Positions 42,888 to 51,542 of a stretch of 51,542 bases of DNA are shown one piece after another. The position numbers were made by a program, and so were the translations under genes. Where the stretch lies: the NCBI GenBank assembly GCA_002440885.1, contig DJVY01000202.1, forward strand, positions 1-51,542, given 5' to 3'. Within the stretch, counting starts at the first letter, position 1. Each line of letters begins with the position of its first letter. This DNA comes from Bacteroidales bacterium UBA6244. Its GTDB lineage: Bacteria; Bacteroidota; Bacteroidia; Bacteroidales; F082. Below the pieces are notes generated by a model, which worked only from the letters and a program-made list of their open reading frames with translations, did not search any database and was not told where the DNA came from.

Positions 42888-44666
42888 TTAGAACTTATAA
42901 AGTCCGTCATCTATAAGCTTATCCGCTATGCGACGACGCGCTTCCTTGGTATTTCCAGGTTTTATATAAGTTAGTTTTTCTAAGATTTCTGCGTATTTCG
43001 TAGCTTCCGTTTCGGGTAAAATTGCCCCAATGGCCTCAAAAGATACCTGTTTTACCTGTGACACCACCGTATAGGTAAGTACCTCGAGCATGTCATCATA
43101 CAGTGCGATTTTATCCGACCCTCTGGACCTGAGTTTTTCCACCCTGAGGGCAGTTGATTCAAGAATATAAACACCCATAATGGCATCAGAGATGTTCATC
43201 AGAATTTCTTCTTCAAACATAAGCTTGCGCTGGAAAGTATCCTGAGCCAATGGCATTAAAATCAGCACTACCTTTTTCAGGTTTTCTATTTGTTTCATTT
43301 TTGCAGAAAACCCATCCCCTGATGAATTTACTGATGAAATAGCTTCAGGATCGGCCAGAATTTCACGTGCTTTTTCAAACAAGTTAATTCTTTTCTTCAA
43401 GCCTTTTTTCATGATTGAATCAACAGTAATCATGCGATTAATCTCGTTGGTTCCTTCAAAAATCCGGTTGATACGGCTGTCGCGATAGGAGCGATCGGCA
43501 GGTGCTTCAGAGGAAAATCCCATACCACCGAAAATCTGAACCATTTCGTCAACAATGTAATCAAGTGATTCAGAGCCATATACTTTAAGTAAAGCACATT
43601 CTGGCTCATATTCCGCTATTCCTTCTATATTGGCTTCTCCGTATGATTTTCCACCCTCGAGACTTGCTTTAATCGTATCCTGGATATCTTTGCTGGCACG
43701 ATAAATTGCCGATTCTGTTGAAAACATTTTAACCACCTGCTCTGCCATTTTGTGCTTTATTGCACCAAACTCTGATAAGAAAGATCCGAATTGTTTGCGT
43801 TCGTTGGCGTAACTTACTGAATTGTTTATAGCACGACGCATACCGCCAAGAACAGTTGCCCCCAGTTTTATGCGTCCGATATGCAAAATATTCAAAGCAA
43901 TGCGGAAACCTTCACCACGTTTACCTAACAGGTTCTCAACCGGAACTTTTACATCATTAAAGAAAATCTGCCGTGTTGAAGAACCCTTTATTCCCATTTT
44001 ATGTTCTTCCGGATTCATGGTGATGCCAGGTGTATTTCTTTCTACCAGAAAAGCACTCAGCACCCGATCGTTATCTATCTTAGCAAATACAGTGAGTAAA
44101 TCGGCAAATCCTCCATTGGTAATCCACATCTTTTGACCATTGAGCACGTAATGGCTTCCATCTTCGGTAAGTACAGCTTTGGTTTTGCCAGCGTTGGCGT
44201 CGCTTCCTGCTCCGGGCTCGGTAAGGCAATAGGCGGCAAGCATTTCTCCCGATGCCAGCTTAGGCAGGTATTTATTATGCTGATCTTCATTGCCATAATA
44301 GAGTAGGGGAAGGGTGCCAATTCCAGTGTGCGCCATAAAAGCTACCGAGAAAGAATAAGCAGAACCGATGGCTTCATTGGCCTTCATGTTGGTGAGAAAC
44401 GACTGACCAAAGCCTTCATACTGCTCAGGAATACTAATCCCTAACAACCCCATTTCGCCCGCCTTTTTTAATAAGGACGGCATCAATCCCTCCTGATGAT
44501 TATCCAGAGCGTCAAAATGCGGAGCAACCTCACTTTCAACAAAATCGACACAAGTCGCTGCAATCATGAGTTGTTCTTCATCGAATTCCTCAGGAATAAA
44601 AATTTGATCAGGAGAGGTCTCCTTGATTAAAAATTCTCCACCTAAAAGGGCAGCTTTTTTTTCCAT
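42888..44666 (-). CDS. Large acyl-CoA dehydrogenase (VLCAD/ACAD9-like)
   Basis: The 592-residue protein carries the ACAD core (about 30-420; YCLTEPGAGSDANAG, KMWITNGGFADLLTVFA, ERKQFGSFLSEF) plus a C-terminal helical extension of about 170 residues, the layout of very-long-chain and ACAD9 enzymes. The catalytic base is E404 in IFEGTNEINR. Common in Bacteroidota alongside a short-chain enzyme; the substrate is probably a longer or branched acyl-CoA. There is no signal peptide. A -7 box lies 41 bp upstream of the start. Confidence 0.92.
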   Translation of the reverse strand: MEKKAALLGGEFLIKETSPDQIFIPEEFDEEQLMIAATCVDFVESEVAPHFDALDNHQEGLMPSLLKKAGEMGLLGISIPEQYEGFGQSFLTNMKANEAIGSAYSFSVAFMAHTGIGTLPLLYYGNEDQHNKYLPKLASGEMLAAYCLTEPGAGSDANAGKTKAVLTEDGSHYVLNGQKMWITNGGFADLLTVFAKIDNDRVLSAFLVERNTPGITMNPEEHKMGIKGSSTRQIFFNDVKVPVENLLGKRGEGFRIALNILHIGRIKLGATVLGGMRRAINNSVSYANERKQFGSFLSEFGAIKHKMAEQVVKMFSTESAIYRASKDIQDTIKASLEGGKSYGEANIEGIAEYEPECALLKVYGSESLDYIVDEMVQIFGGMGFSSEAPADRSYRDSRINRIFEGTNEINRMITVDSIMKKGLKKRINLFEKAREILADPEAISSVNSSGDGFSAKMKQIENLKKVVLILMPLAQDTFQRKLMFEEEILMNISDAIMGVYILESTALRVEKLRSRGSDKIALYDDMLEVLTYTVVSQVKQVSFEAIGAILPETEATKYAEILEKLTYIKPGNTKEARRRIADKLIDDGLYKF

Positions 44667-44706
44667 ATTTATGTAAATTTAGTAACTATTATTTCTGTTG
44701 TGGCGG

Positions 44707-44714
44707 CAAAGATA
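44707..44714 (-). promoter_or_regulatory. Bacteroidota -7 box for the large acyl-CoA dehydrogenase gene
   Basis: The minus strand reads TATCTTTG followed by C, an exact match to TAnnTTTG, 41 bp before the ATG at 44666. Confidence 0.5.
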
Positions 44715-44761
44715 TAATTTGAATTAAAATGATTCTTTCCTGCCTTCTTATTTATAAAGCA

Positions 44762-44794
44762 TAAAAAAAAAGAAACCCCTTGACGGGATTCCTT
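44762..44794 (-). terminator. Terminator of clpC
   Basis: On the minus strand a 10-bp stem (aaggaatccc / ggggtttctt, two G-U pairs) with loop gtcaa is followed by a run of T. It lies 10 bp past the clpC stop. Confidence 0.8.
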
Positions 44795-44803
44795 TTTAAA
44801 GCT

Positions 44804-47353
44804 TTATTCTTCAGTTTTTAATTTCTGTTTAGGCGCTTGAAAAGTGATTTTAATTTCATCCTTTTTGCTGTCGTGGTTCACCTTTATTTGCGTTCCTTCC
44901 ACAAGAGTTGTTTTTATTATTTCCTCAGCAAGCTGATCTTCAATGTATTTTTGAATCGCCCGTTTTAAAGGCCTTGCTCCAAACTGTTCATCCCATCCTT
45001 TTTCAATGAGGTAGTCCTTGGCTTTGCTGCTGATACTGATTTTATATCCCATAAGCTCCACTCTCCGGAGCAGGTACGACAATTCTATGTCGATAATTTT
45101 ATGAATCTCTTCTCTTTGAAGTGATTCGAAAACAACTACATCATCAATTCTGTTAAGGAACTCAGGGGCAAAGGCCCTTTTGAGCGCATTCTGAATTACA
45201 CTTTCGTTGTGACTGGCTTTTGACGCCATTTTAGCCTGGGTTGAAAAACCAACACCTTGCCCGAAGTCTTTAAGCTGACGTGACCCGATGTTGGAAGTCA
45301 TGATAATAATGGTATTCTTAAAATCTACCCTCCGGCCAAGTCCGTCGGTTAACTGACCATCATCGAGTACTTGCAACAGCAGATGGAAAATATCCGGATG
45401 GGCTTTTTCAATTTCATCAAGCAATACGATAGAGTAGGGCTTTCTCCTGACTTTTTCCGTCAGCTGGCCACCTTCTTCATAACCTACATATCCGGGAGGC
45501 GCTCCTACCAGTCTGCTGACAGCAAATTTCTCCATGTACTCGCTCATGTCAACACGAACCAGCGCATCTTCACTGTCGAATAAGAATTTCGCCAACATCT
45601 TGGCCAGATAAGTTTTACCTACCCCGGTAGGACCTAGAAAAACAAATGATCCAATGGGTTTGTGGGGATCTTTTAGTCCGGCGCGATTTCTTCGTATGGC
45701 CTTCACCACCTTCTGAATCGCCTGACTTTGCCCAATAACCTGACTGCTAAGCTCCTGCTCCATGTTAATCAGACGCAAACTTTCTTTTTGGGCAATGTTT
45801 TGCATCGGAATCCCCGTCATCATGGCCACAACTTCTGCAACATTTTCATCGGTAACTAATTCTCGGTGAATGTTCGAGTCTTCCTCCCATTTTTTCTTCG
45901 CCCTGATCAATTCACCGGCATAACGACGTTCAATGTCTCTGAACTGAGCAGCTTCTTCAAACTTCTGGCTTTTTATAGCCTCCGTTTTATTGGTCTTGAT
46001 CTCCTCGATGGCATTCTCCAGGTTAATTATTTCGGAAGGTACATGAATATTGGTAATGTGAACCCTTGCTCCGGCCTCGTCAAGTGCGTCAATGGCCTTA
46101 TCCGGCAAAAATCTGTCGCTGATATACCTGTTTGTAAGTGTAACACAGGCTTTTATTGCTTCATCTGAATACTTTACCAAATGATGGTCTTCGTACCTTT
46201 CTTTAATGTTGTTAAGAATTTCGATGGTTTCATCGGGTGAGGTGGCTTCTACCAAAACTTTTTGAAAACGGCGTTCGAGTGCTCCATCTTTCTCAATATG
46301 TTGACGGTATTCATCCAGGGTGGTGGCTCCTATGCATTGCAGTTCGCCACGTGCCAGTGCTGGTTTAAACATATTTGATGCGTCGAGTGCGCCTGAAGCA
46401 TTTCCTGCGCCCACGATGGTATGGATTTCATCGATAAAAAGGATAATATCCGGATTTTTGGTGAGCTCATTTAACACGGCCTTCATCCGCTCTTCAAACT
46501 GTCCCCTGTATTTCGTTCCGGCCACAATTGACGCCAGATCAAGTGTTACAATGCGTTTGTTAAATAAAGCCCTTGACACTTTTCGCTGAATAATGCGCAA
46601 GGCCAGCCCTTCGGCAATAGCCGACTTGCCAACACCTGGTTCTCCAATCAAAATCGGGTTATTCTTTTTTCTGCGACTTAATATCTGTGCAATACGTTGA
46701 AGTTCAACTTCTCTACCAACAATCGGGTCGAGTTTACCTTCTTCAGCGTATTTGGTTAAATCACGCCCGAAATTATCCAGTACAGGCGTTTTCGACTTGG
46801 GTGCTCCTGCTTTCTTTTCCTGTCCACCGAAAGTGCTGCCATATTCTGATGCCGGATCTTCGGTTTCGTCTTGTAAGTCAGCTCTTGGCTCAATGCGTTT
46901 AGGTAAAGATTTTTGTTCGTTGGCTATAGAATGTAACTCTTCTTTAACTCCTTTATAATTAACACCCTCTTTAGCTAGTTTACTGGTAACCAAGTTGTTT
47001 TCGTCTTTTAAGATAGCTAACAACAGGTGCTCGGTTCCAATCAGATCGGCATGAAAAACCTTTGCTTCCAGATAGGTGATTTTCAAAGCCTTTTCAACCT
47101 GTTTTACCAGAGGTATATTTTCCAGGCTAATGTTGCTATTTGTCGGGTTTTTAATAGCCAATTCAATTTCGTTTTTACATTTTTCCAGATCGACTCCAAA
47201 ATAATTCAAAAGTTGTACGGCCATCCCTTCGCCATCGCGAATAATGCCCAGTAACAGGTGCTCCAGTCCGATATAGTTATTTCCCAACCTCACAGCTTCC
47301 TCCCGGCTAAAAGCCAGAACGTCTTTTACTCTTTGAGAAAATTTCGCTTCCAT
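44804..47353 (-). CDS. clpC: ClpC-type AAA+ ATPase of the Clp protease
   Basis: The 849-residue protein has two Clp_N repeats (about 1-150), a first AAA+ module with Walker A GEPGVGKS (237-244), a central coiled segment with a UVR-like motif (KSQKFEEAAQFRDIERRY), a second AAA+ module with Walker A GPTGVGKT, and the C-terminal D2-small domain (FGARPLKRAIQKYIED). The UVR motif and short middle region mark ClpC rather than the disaggregase ClpB. It unfolds substrates for ClpP, usually with adaptor help. It is divergent from gyrA; a -7 box lies 21 bp upstream of the start. The extreme C-terminus (QAPKQKLKTEE) is charged, as in ClpC proteins. Confidence 0.95.
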   Translation of the reverse strand: MEAKFSQRVKDVLAFSREEAVRLGNNYIGLEHLLLGIIRDGEGMAVQLLNYFGVDLEKCKNEIELAIKNPTNSNISLENIPLVKQVEKALKITYLEAKVFHADLIGTEHLLLAILKDENNLVTSKLAKEGVNYKGVKEELHSIANEQKSLPKRIEPRADLQDETEDPASEYGSTFGGQEKKAGAPKSKTPVLDNFGRDLTKYAEEGKLDPIVGREVELQRIAQILSRRKKNNPILIGEPGVGKSAIAEGLALRIIQRKVSRALFNKRIVTLDLASIVAGTKYRGQFEERMKAVLNELTKNPDIILFIDEIHTIVGAGNASGALDASNMFKPALARGELQCIGATTLDEYRQHIEKDGALERRFQKVLVEATSPDETIEILNNIKERYEDHHLVKYSDEAIKACVTLTNRYISDRFLPDKAIDALDEAGARVHITNIHVPSEIINLENAIEEIKTNKTEAIKSQKFEEAAQFRDIERRYAGELIRAKKKWEEDSNIHRELVTDENVAEVVAMMTGIPMQNIAQKESLRLINMEQELSSQVIGQSQAIQKVVKAIRRNRAGLKDPHKPIGSFVFLGPTGVGKTYLAKMLAKFLFDSEDALVRVDMSEYMEKFAVSRLVGAPPGYVGYEEGGQLTEKVRRKPYSIVLLDEIEKAHPDIFHLLLQVLDDGQLTDGLGRRVDFKNTIIIMTSNIGSRQLKDFGQGVGFSTQAKMASKASHNESVIQNALKRAFAPEFLNRIDDVVVFESLQREEIHKIIDIELSYLLRRVELMGYKISISSKAKDYLIEKGWDEQFGARPLKRAIQKYIEDQLAEEIIKTTLVEGTQIKVNHDSKKDEIKITFQAPKQKLKTEE

Positions 47354-47687
47354 ATAGTTTTCGTTTTAAAGTGCAAAATTACATAAAGTTATTCTTCACG
47401 GTGGACATCAAAGGTACATTGCCTTTAAAATCTCCCCATCGTCAGAACGAGTTCGTCAAGTATTATGCCATTCTTCAATTGCGTAGTCATTGATTTGCGC
47501 AACAATTGAATCGTGAACGAAAATAGCCTTTACCTTTTACATATAACGATGAATAGTTTTTGTTTTTTTAACATTGCCCTGTTAACATAAAACGAAAATC
47601 AGACAAATAATAGGAGTTCATATTACCGACATAATTTGTACCTTTGCATACATTTTTAATTTTAATAAAAGCAGAAAGATCACCCAT
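47354..47687. promoter_or_regulatory. 334-bp divergent promoter region between clpC and gyrA
   Basis: The minus-strand -7 box for clpC is TAATTTTG at 47374-47381. The plus-strand -7 box for gyrA is TACCTTTG at 47639-47646, 42 bp before the gyrA ATG. Neither has a clear -33 TTTG. A weak inverted repeat (ttcaattg near 47473 and caattgaa near 47503) lies mid-way. No coding frame or RNA gene is recognisable in this stretch. Confidence 0.5.
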
Positions 47688-50222
47688 ATGGAGAATAATT
47701 TTGAAGGCGAAAGGATAATTAAAGTTAACATTGAAAATCAGATGAAATCAGCCTACATCGATTATTCGATGTCGGTAATTGTAAGTCGCGCTCTCCCTGA
47801 TGTACGTGATGGTTTTAAGCCTGTTCACCGCAGGGTTCTGTTTGGGATGCACGAGTTGGGTGTTTACTCAAACCGACCTTATAAAAAATCAGCAAGAATA
47901 GTAGGGGAGGTGTTAGGAAAATATCACCCACATGGCGACACCTCTGTATATGACTCAATGGTTAGAATGGCTCAGGAATGGTCGTTGAGATATCCGCTTG
48001 TCGACGGACAAGGAAACTTTGGCTCTGTTGACGGCGACAGCCCGGCAGCTATGAGGTACACAGAAGTCCGTTTACGGAAAATTGCCGAGGAAATGCTGGT
48101 GGATATTGAAAAAAACACAGTTGATTTTCAAAACAACTTCGATGATAGCCTGAAAGAGCCTACCGTTATGCCGACGCAGATACCTAACCTGCTCATCAAT
48201 GGGGCTTCAGGTATTGCAGTGGGAATGGCTACCAACATGGCTCCTCATAACTTATCGCAGGTAATTGACGGAATTCTGGCCTATATTGATGATAACGACA
48301 TCAGCATCGCTGAGCTCACCAAACACGTGCAAGCACCTGATTTCCCGACTTATGGCATTATTTATGGCTACGAGGGAATCGTAAACGCTTACGAAACAGG
48401 CCGCGGAAGAGTAGTAATAAGAGGTGAGATAAGCGTTGAAGAAACAGGCAATGGCCGTGAGCGACTGGTAGCAACATCTATCCCTTACCAGGTGAATAAG
48501 GCAGAAATGATCAAAAAAACTGCCGATCTGGTTAACGAAAAGAAAATTGAAGGCATTGCCGACATCAACGACGAATCAGATCGCAACGGGATGCGCATTG
48601 TTTACGACCTGAAAAAGGATGCCCTGCCGAGCATTGTGATCAATAAGTTGTATCAACTTACAGCACTGCAGAGCTCATTCAGTATCAACAACGTAGCTCT
48701 CGTTAATGGTCGTCCGCGCACCCTTAACCTGAAGGAATTGATTGTCTATTTTGTAGATCATCGCCACGATGTGGTGGTGCGACGCACCCAGTATGAGCTG
48801 GATGAGGCTGAGAAAAAAGCCCACGTGCTCGAAGGTTTGCTTATCGCACTCGATCACCTGGATGCTGTTATCGCACTCATCAGGGCTTCTTTAAACCCGG
48901 ATGAAGCCAAAAACGGACTGATGACTGAATTTGGTCTATCTGAAATTCAGGCTAAAGCGATACTGGACATGCGTTTGCAAAAACTGACAGGCCTCGAACG
49001 CGACAAAATTAAATTAGATTACGCAGAGTTGATGCTGCTTATCGGCAGATTGAAAGAACTGCTCGGCAGTCACGAAATGCGCATGAACGTGATTAAAGAA
49101 GAGTTAGTCAGAATAAAAGAAAAATATGGCGATGAGCGCCGTTCACAAATTGTCTATACTGCCGAAGATATCAGGATGGAAGATGTTATCCCTGATGAAG
49201 AAGTGGTAATTACGATCTCCCATCTGGGTTATATTAAACGTACGCCGTTAACAGAATATCGTCAGCAAAAGCGGGGTGGAAGGGGATCAAAAGCCGGTAA
49301 TACACGCGATGAAGATTTTCTGGAACATCTCTTTGTGGCTACAAACCACAACTATATGCTCTTCTTTACCGAAAAAGGCAAGGTGTACTGGATGCGTGTT
49401 TTTGAAATTCCGGAAGGCACAAAGACCTCCAAAGGCAGAGCTATCCAAAATCTGATCCAGATTGATAACGATGACAAAATAAAAGCTATCATCAATACCA
49501 AAGACCTTAAGGATGAAGAATATATAAACAATAACTTCATCATTCTGGCAACAAAAAAAGGCGTGATAAAGAAGACCTCTTTGGAAGCTTACTCGCGTCC
49601 GCGCCAAAATGGCATCAACGCCATAACAGTAAAAGATGGCGACGAATTGATCGAGGCACGCATGACCAATGGCTCAAATGAGATTATTTTGGCCAACAGA
49701 TCCGGTCGTGCTATCCGCTTCAACGAGCAAAAAGTAAGACCGATGGGTAGAAATGCCTCAGGAGTAAGGGGGATTACCCTGGCCAACGAAAAAGATGCAG
49801 TGGTCGGCATGATATGCCTTGAAAACAGTCCGGAAGCAGAAGAAAGCATTTTAGTCGTCTCTGAAAAAGGATATGGAAAACGTTCAGAGGTCGAAGATTA
49901 CCGCGTGACCAACAGAGGTGGAAAAGGTGTAAAAACACTAAATATCACCGAGAAAACGGGAGATCTTATTGCCATTAAAAACGTAACCAACAACGATGGC
50001 CTGATGATCATTAACCGCTCAGGCATTGCCATACGTATGCCTGTTGAAGATTTGAGAATCATGGGAAGAGCTACCCAGGGAGTACGACTGATAAGAATAG
50101 ACGAAGGCGATTCCATTGCCGCTGTGGCTAAAGTAAGTATCCCCGATGAAGAAGAACCGGAATCAACAATTGTGGATGATGTGGAAAACACTCCAGATGT
50201 GCCGGAAGCACCTGTTGAATAA
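47688..50222 (+). CDS. gyrA: DNA gyrase subunit A
   Basis: The 844-residue protein shows the GyrA breakage-reunion domain (about 1-500) with catalytic Y124 in AAMRYTEVR. The quinolone-pocket segment YHPHGDTSVYD has Thr85 at the place of E. coli Ser83 and Asp89 at that of Asp87. The C-terminal beta-pinwheel (about 505-815) carries a GyrA box (QKRGGRG), which marks gyrase rather than topoisomerase IV. The tail after 815 is acidic and low-complexity (DEEEPESTIVDDVENTPD). It forms A2B2 with GyrB, encoded elsewhere, to introduce negative supercoils. Confidence 0.96.
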   Translation: MENNFEGERIIKVNIENQMKSAYIDYSMSVIVSRALPDVRDGFKPVHRRVLFGMHELGVYSNRPYKKSARIVGEVLGKYHPHGDTSVYDSMVRMAQEWSLRYPLVDGQGNFGSVDGDSPAAMRYTEVRLRKIAEEMLVDIEKNTVDFQNNFDDSLKEPTVMPTQIPNLLINGASGIAVGMATNMAPHNLSQVIDGILAYIDDNDISIAELTKHVQAPDFPTYGIIYGYEGIVNAYETGRGRVVIRGEISVEETGNGRERLVATSIPYQVNKAEMIKKTADLVNEKKIEGIADINDESDRNGMRIVYDLKKDALPSIVINKLYQLTALQSSFSINNVALVNGRPRTLNLKELIVYFVDHRHDVVVRRTQYELDEAEKKAHVLEGLLIALDHLDAVIALIRASLNPDEAKNGLMTEFGLSEIQAKAILDMRLQKLTGLERDKIKLDYAELMLLIGRLKELLGSHEMRMNVIKEELVRIKEKYGDERRSQIVYTAEDIRMEDVIPDEEVVITISHLGYIKRTPLTEYRQQKRGGRGSKAGNTRDEDFLEHLFVATNHNYMLFFTEKGKVYWMRVFEIPEGTKTSKGRAIQNLIQIDNDDKIKAIINTKDLKDEEYINNNFIILATKKGVIKKTSLEAYSRPRQNGINAITVKDGDELIEARMTNGSNEIILANRSGRAIRFNEQKVRPMGRNASGVRGITLANEKDAVVGMICLENSPEAEESILVVSEKGYGKRSEVEDYRVTNRGGKGVKTLNITEKTGDLIAIKNVTNNDGLMIINRSGIAIRMPVEDLRIMGRATQGVRLIRIDEGDSIAAVAKVSIPDEEEPESTIVDDVENTPDVPEAPVE

Positions 50223-50264
50223 AACCAAAAGTATTGTTTAGATTATTTTTAAATAAAGCCACAA

Positions 50265-50296
50265 TTTGCCATAACACACCTTTAGCAATATCTTTG
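50265..50296 (+). promoter_or_regulatory. Complete Bacteroidota promoter upstream of the TPR gene
   Basis: TTTG at 50265-50268 and TATCTTTG at 50289-50296 are separated by exactly 20 bp, matching the consensus TTTG-N19/21-TAnnTTTG. The ATG at 50319 is 22 bp downstream. This is the clearest promoter in the window. Confidence 0.7.
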
Positions 50297-50318
50297 CAAA
50301 ACTTTAAACTTTTTGAAA

Positions 50319-51458
50319 ATGAAAAAATTACTCGTATTATTTAGCTTAATGACACTGATCATTAGTACTGTAGATGCGCAAACCAATAAAAGAACCAGCG
50401 CATTCATGTACAACAAAAACCAACAGTACGACAAAGCAAAAACAGCCATCGATGAGGCAATAGCGCATCCGAAAACGGAAAGCGATGCCAAAACCTGGAT
50501 GTACCGCGGAATTATTTACTACAATATTGCAATATCGAAAGACGAGGCGGTTAAAGCTTTAGATCCGAATGCAGCGGAAGTATCCTATGAATCTTTTCTG
50601 AAATCAATGGAATACGACCCAAAGGAATCGCTCAAAGGAGAGACATCGTTTTACCTTATTCAGCTAACAAACCTGTTTTACCAAAGAGGAGCAGAGGGAT
50701 TTCAAAATGAAAACTACGCTGATGCAGCAAAGAATTTTGTTGTAGCCTATAAAATTGCAGAAGCTGATGGCCGTTTCGATACCATCGCTGCTTTCAATAT
50801 CGGCATGAGTGGAGTTTACTCAGGCGACGCGGAACTTGCAGAAAAAACCATGCCTTATTTGCAAAAATGTATCGATGTTGATTTCCGTGATCCAAGAGTC
50901 TACCTTTTTTATGCCAGGTCACAAAAACAACTCGGTGATACTACCGCTGCTTTTACAGTTCTTGAGAAGGGGAGAACCCTCTTTCCCAGCGATTTAAGCC
51001 TTCAGCTCGAGCAATCTCAATTATACCTCGAAACCGGTCAAAATGAGAAACTTATTGTGAGTTTAAAAGAAGCCATCCAAGCCGATTCGACAAACGAAAA
51101 CCTGTATCGCGTGTTAGGTCAAACCTATGAAAATACAGGTGATATTGAAAATGCTGTGCTTTACTACCAAAAGGCTATCGAAATCAATCCAAATTTTGGG
51201 GATGCCATTTTCAATCTGGGAGCAATTTATGTTAATCAAGCGGCACAACTTTATTCTGAAGCCAATAATTTACCTCTCGAAGAACAGAAAAAGTTTGATG
51301 AACTTAAAAAACTAGCTGATGACAATCTGTACAAGGCATTACCCTTTTTGGAAAGGTCATTAGAACTTAACCCTGGTGATGAAATTGTGTTGTCTGCACT
51401 CAAGGAAGCCTATGCCAACCTTAAAATGAATGATAAGCTGAAATCGCTTAGCGAATAA
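50319..51458 (+). CDS. Exported TPR-repeat protein
   Basis: The ATG at 50319 is used in place of an in-frame TTG two codons upstream, because it gives the signal peptide MKKLLVLFSLMTLIISTVDAQ. The 379-residue product is predicted periplasmic or outer-membrane associated. Tetratricopeptide repeats are visible at about 30-65, 95-150, 170-260 and most clearly at 250-285 (ENLYRVLGQTYENTGDIENAVLYYQKAIEINP), then a further pair ending ERSLELNPGDEIVLSALKEAYANL. Such proteins act as scaffolds; no partner can be named. The gene has its own promoter and is followed by a terminator, so it is monocistronic. Confidence 0.85.
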   Translation: MKKLLVLFSLMTLIISTVDAQTNKRTSAFMYNKNQQYDKAKTAIDEAIAHPKTESDAKTWMYRGIIYYNIAISKDEAVKALDPNAAEVSYESFLKSMEYDPKESLKGETSFYLIQLTNLFYQRGAEGFQNENYADAAKNFVVAYKIAEADGRFDTIAAFNIGMSGVYSGDAELAEKTMPYLQKCIDVDFRDPRVYLFYARSQKQLGDTTAAFTVLEKGRTLFPSDLSLQLEQSQLYLETGQNEKLIVSLKEAIQADSTNENLYRVLGQTYENTGDIENAVLYYQKAIEINPNFGDAIFNLGAIYVNQAAQLYSEANNLPLEEQKKFDELKKLADDNLYKALPFLERSLELNPGDEIVLSALKEAYANLKMNDKLKSLSE

Positions 51459-51469
51459 AATATTTGTAT

Positions 51470-51505
51470 AAAGAAAGGGGACATATCAGATTCCCTTTTC
51501 TTTTT
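51470..51505 (+). terminator. Terminator of the TPR gene
   Basis: The stem aaagaaagggga (51470-51481) pairs with ttcccttttcttt (51491-51503) with one G-U pair and a loop of about 9 bases, followed by T residues. The 37 bases after it hold nothing recognisable. Confidence 0.7.
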
Positions 51506-51542
51506 ACAATTCTATTTAACATAATATTAATTATGTAACTTT

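Noticed and set aside
47461..47520. Inverted repeat between clpC and gyrA as a regulator site or small RNA
   Set aside because: The arms are only eight bases and AT-rich with an imperfect extension; too weak to support.
47688..50222. Topoisomerase IV subunit A (parC)
   Set aside because: The C-terminal domain has a GyrA box (QKRGGRG) and full pinwheel, which topoisomerase IV lacks.

Overview
The window is a stretch of chromosome from a member of the Bacteroidota. It looks like a free-living, polysaccharide-degrading Bacteroidia of the marine or sediment type; I cannot place it closer than that from sequence alone. The evidence is a SusC/SusD pair, several lipoproteins, type IX secretion (T9SS) C-terminal sorting domains, a Reg_prop/Y_Y_Y/LuxR regulator, and repeated matches to the Bacteroidota promoter -7 element TAnnTTTG. 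Housekeeping genes of ordinary bacterial type (gyrA, clpC, aat, lpxD, xer recombinase) surround an accessory block. No tRNA, rRNA, CRISPR array, insertion sequence or prophage was seen.

Left part (1-7.9 kb): the N-terminal 796 codons of a secreted Asp-box (BNR) repeat protein running off the left edge; a YyaL/SPATA20-type thioredoxin-fold protein; a small outer-membrane barrel protein; an exo-muramidase of the NamZ/DUF1343 type; and, divergent from it across about 30 bp, a LolC/LolE-like ABC permease.

Central part (8.0-34.0 kb): a polysaccharide utilization locus (PUL) that most probably targets laminarin-type beta-1,3-glucan. It begins with a single-protein membrane regulator (beta-propeller, Y_Y_Y, one transmembrane helix, LuxR-type HTH). 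SusC, SusD and two lipoproteins with PKD-like and unknown glycan-binding-like modules follow. A strong hairpin terminator separates these from a compact enzyme operon: GH16 endoglucanase lipoprotein, GH3 beta-glucosidase lipoprotein, sugar-porter MFS importer, clan GH-A lipoprotein, a 1177-residue cytoplasmic phosphorylase resembling GH149 beta-1,3-glucan phosphorylases, and two T9SS-secreted proteins built almost wholly of repeated beta-sandwich modules with no catalytic domain. The proposed flow is: capture and endo-cleavage at the surface, SusCD import, trimming in the periplasm, MFS uptake of glucose or short oligosaccharides, and cytoplasmic phosphorolysis to glucose-1-phosphate. A perfect 12-bp hairpin shared with the convergent lpxD closes the locus.

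Right part (34.0-51.5 kb): lpxD, guanine deaminase, aat, a PPAD/agmatine-deiminase-like T9SS protein that appears to lack its catalytic residues, and a class III aminotransferase (the last three overlapping or coupled); then a short-chain dehydrogenase, an acidic protein of unknown function, a Xer recombinase, two acyl-CoA dehydrogenases facing each other across a palindromic terminator, clpC, gyrA and a TPR protein.

The most interesting parts are the phosphorylase-containing glucan locus, its family of eight shuffled beta-sandwich modules spread over three proteins, the recently duplicated 164-residue module in the surface lipoprotein, and the apparent deiminase pseudoenzyme.
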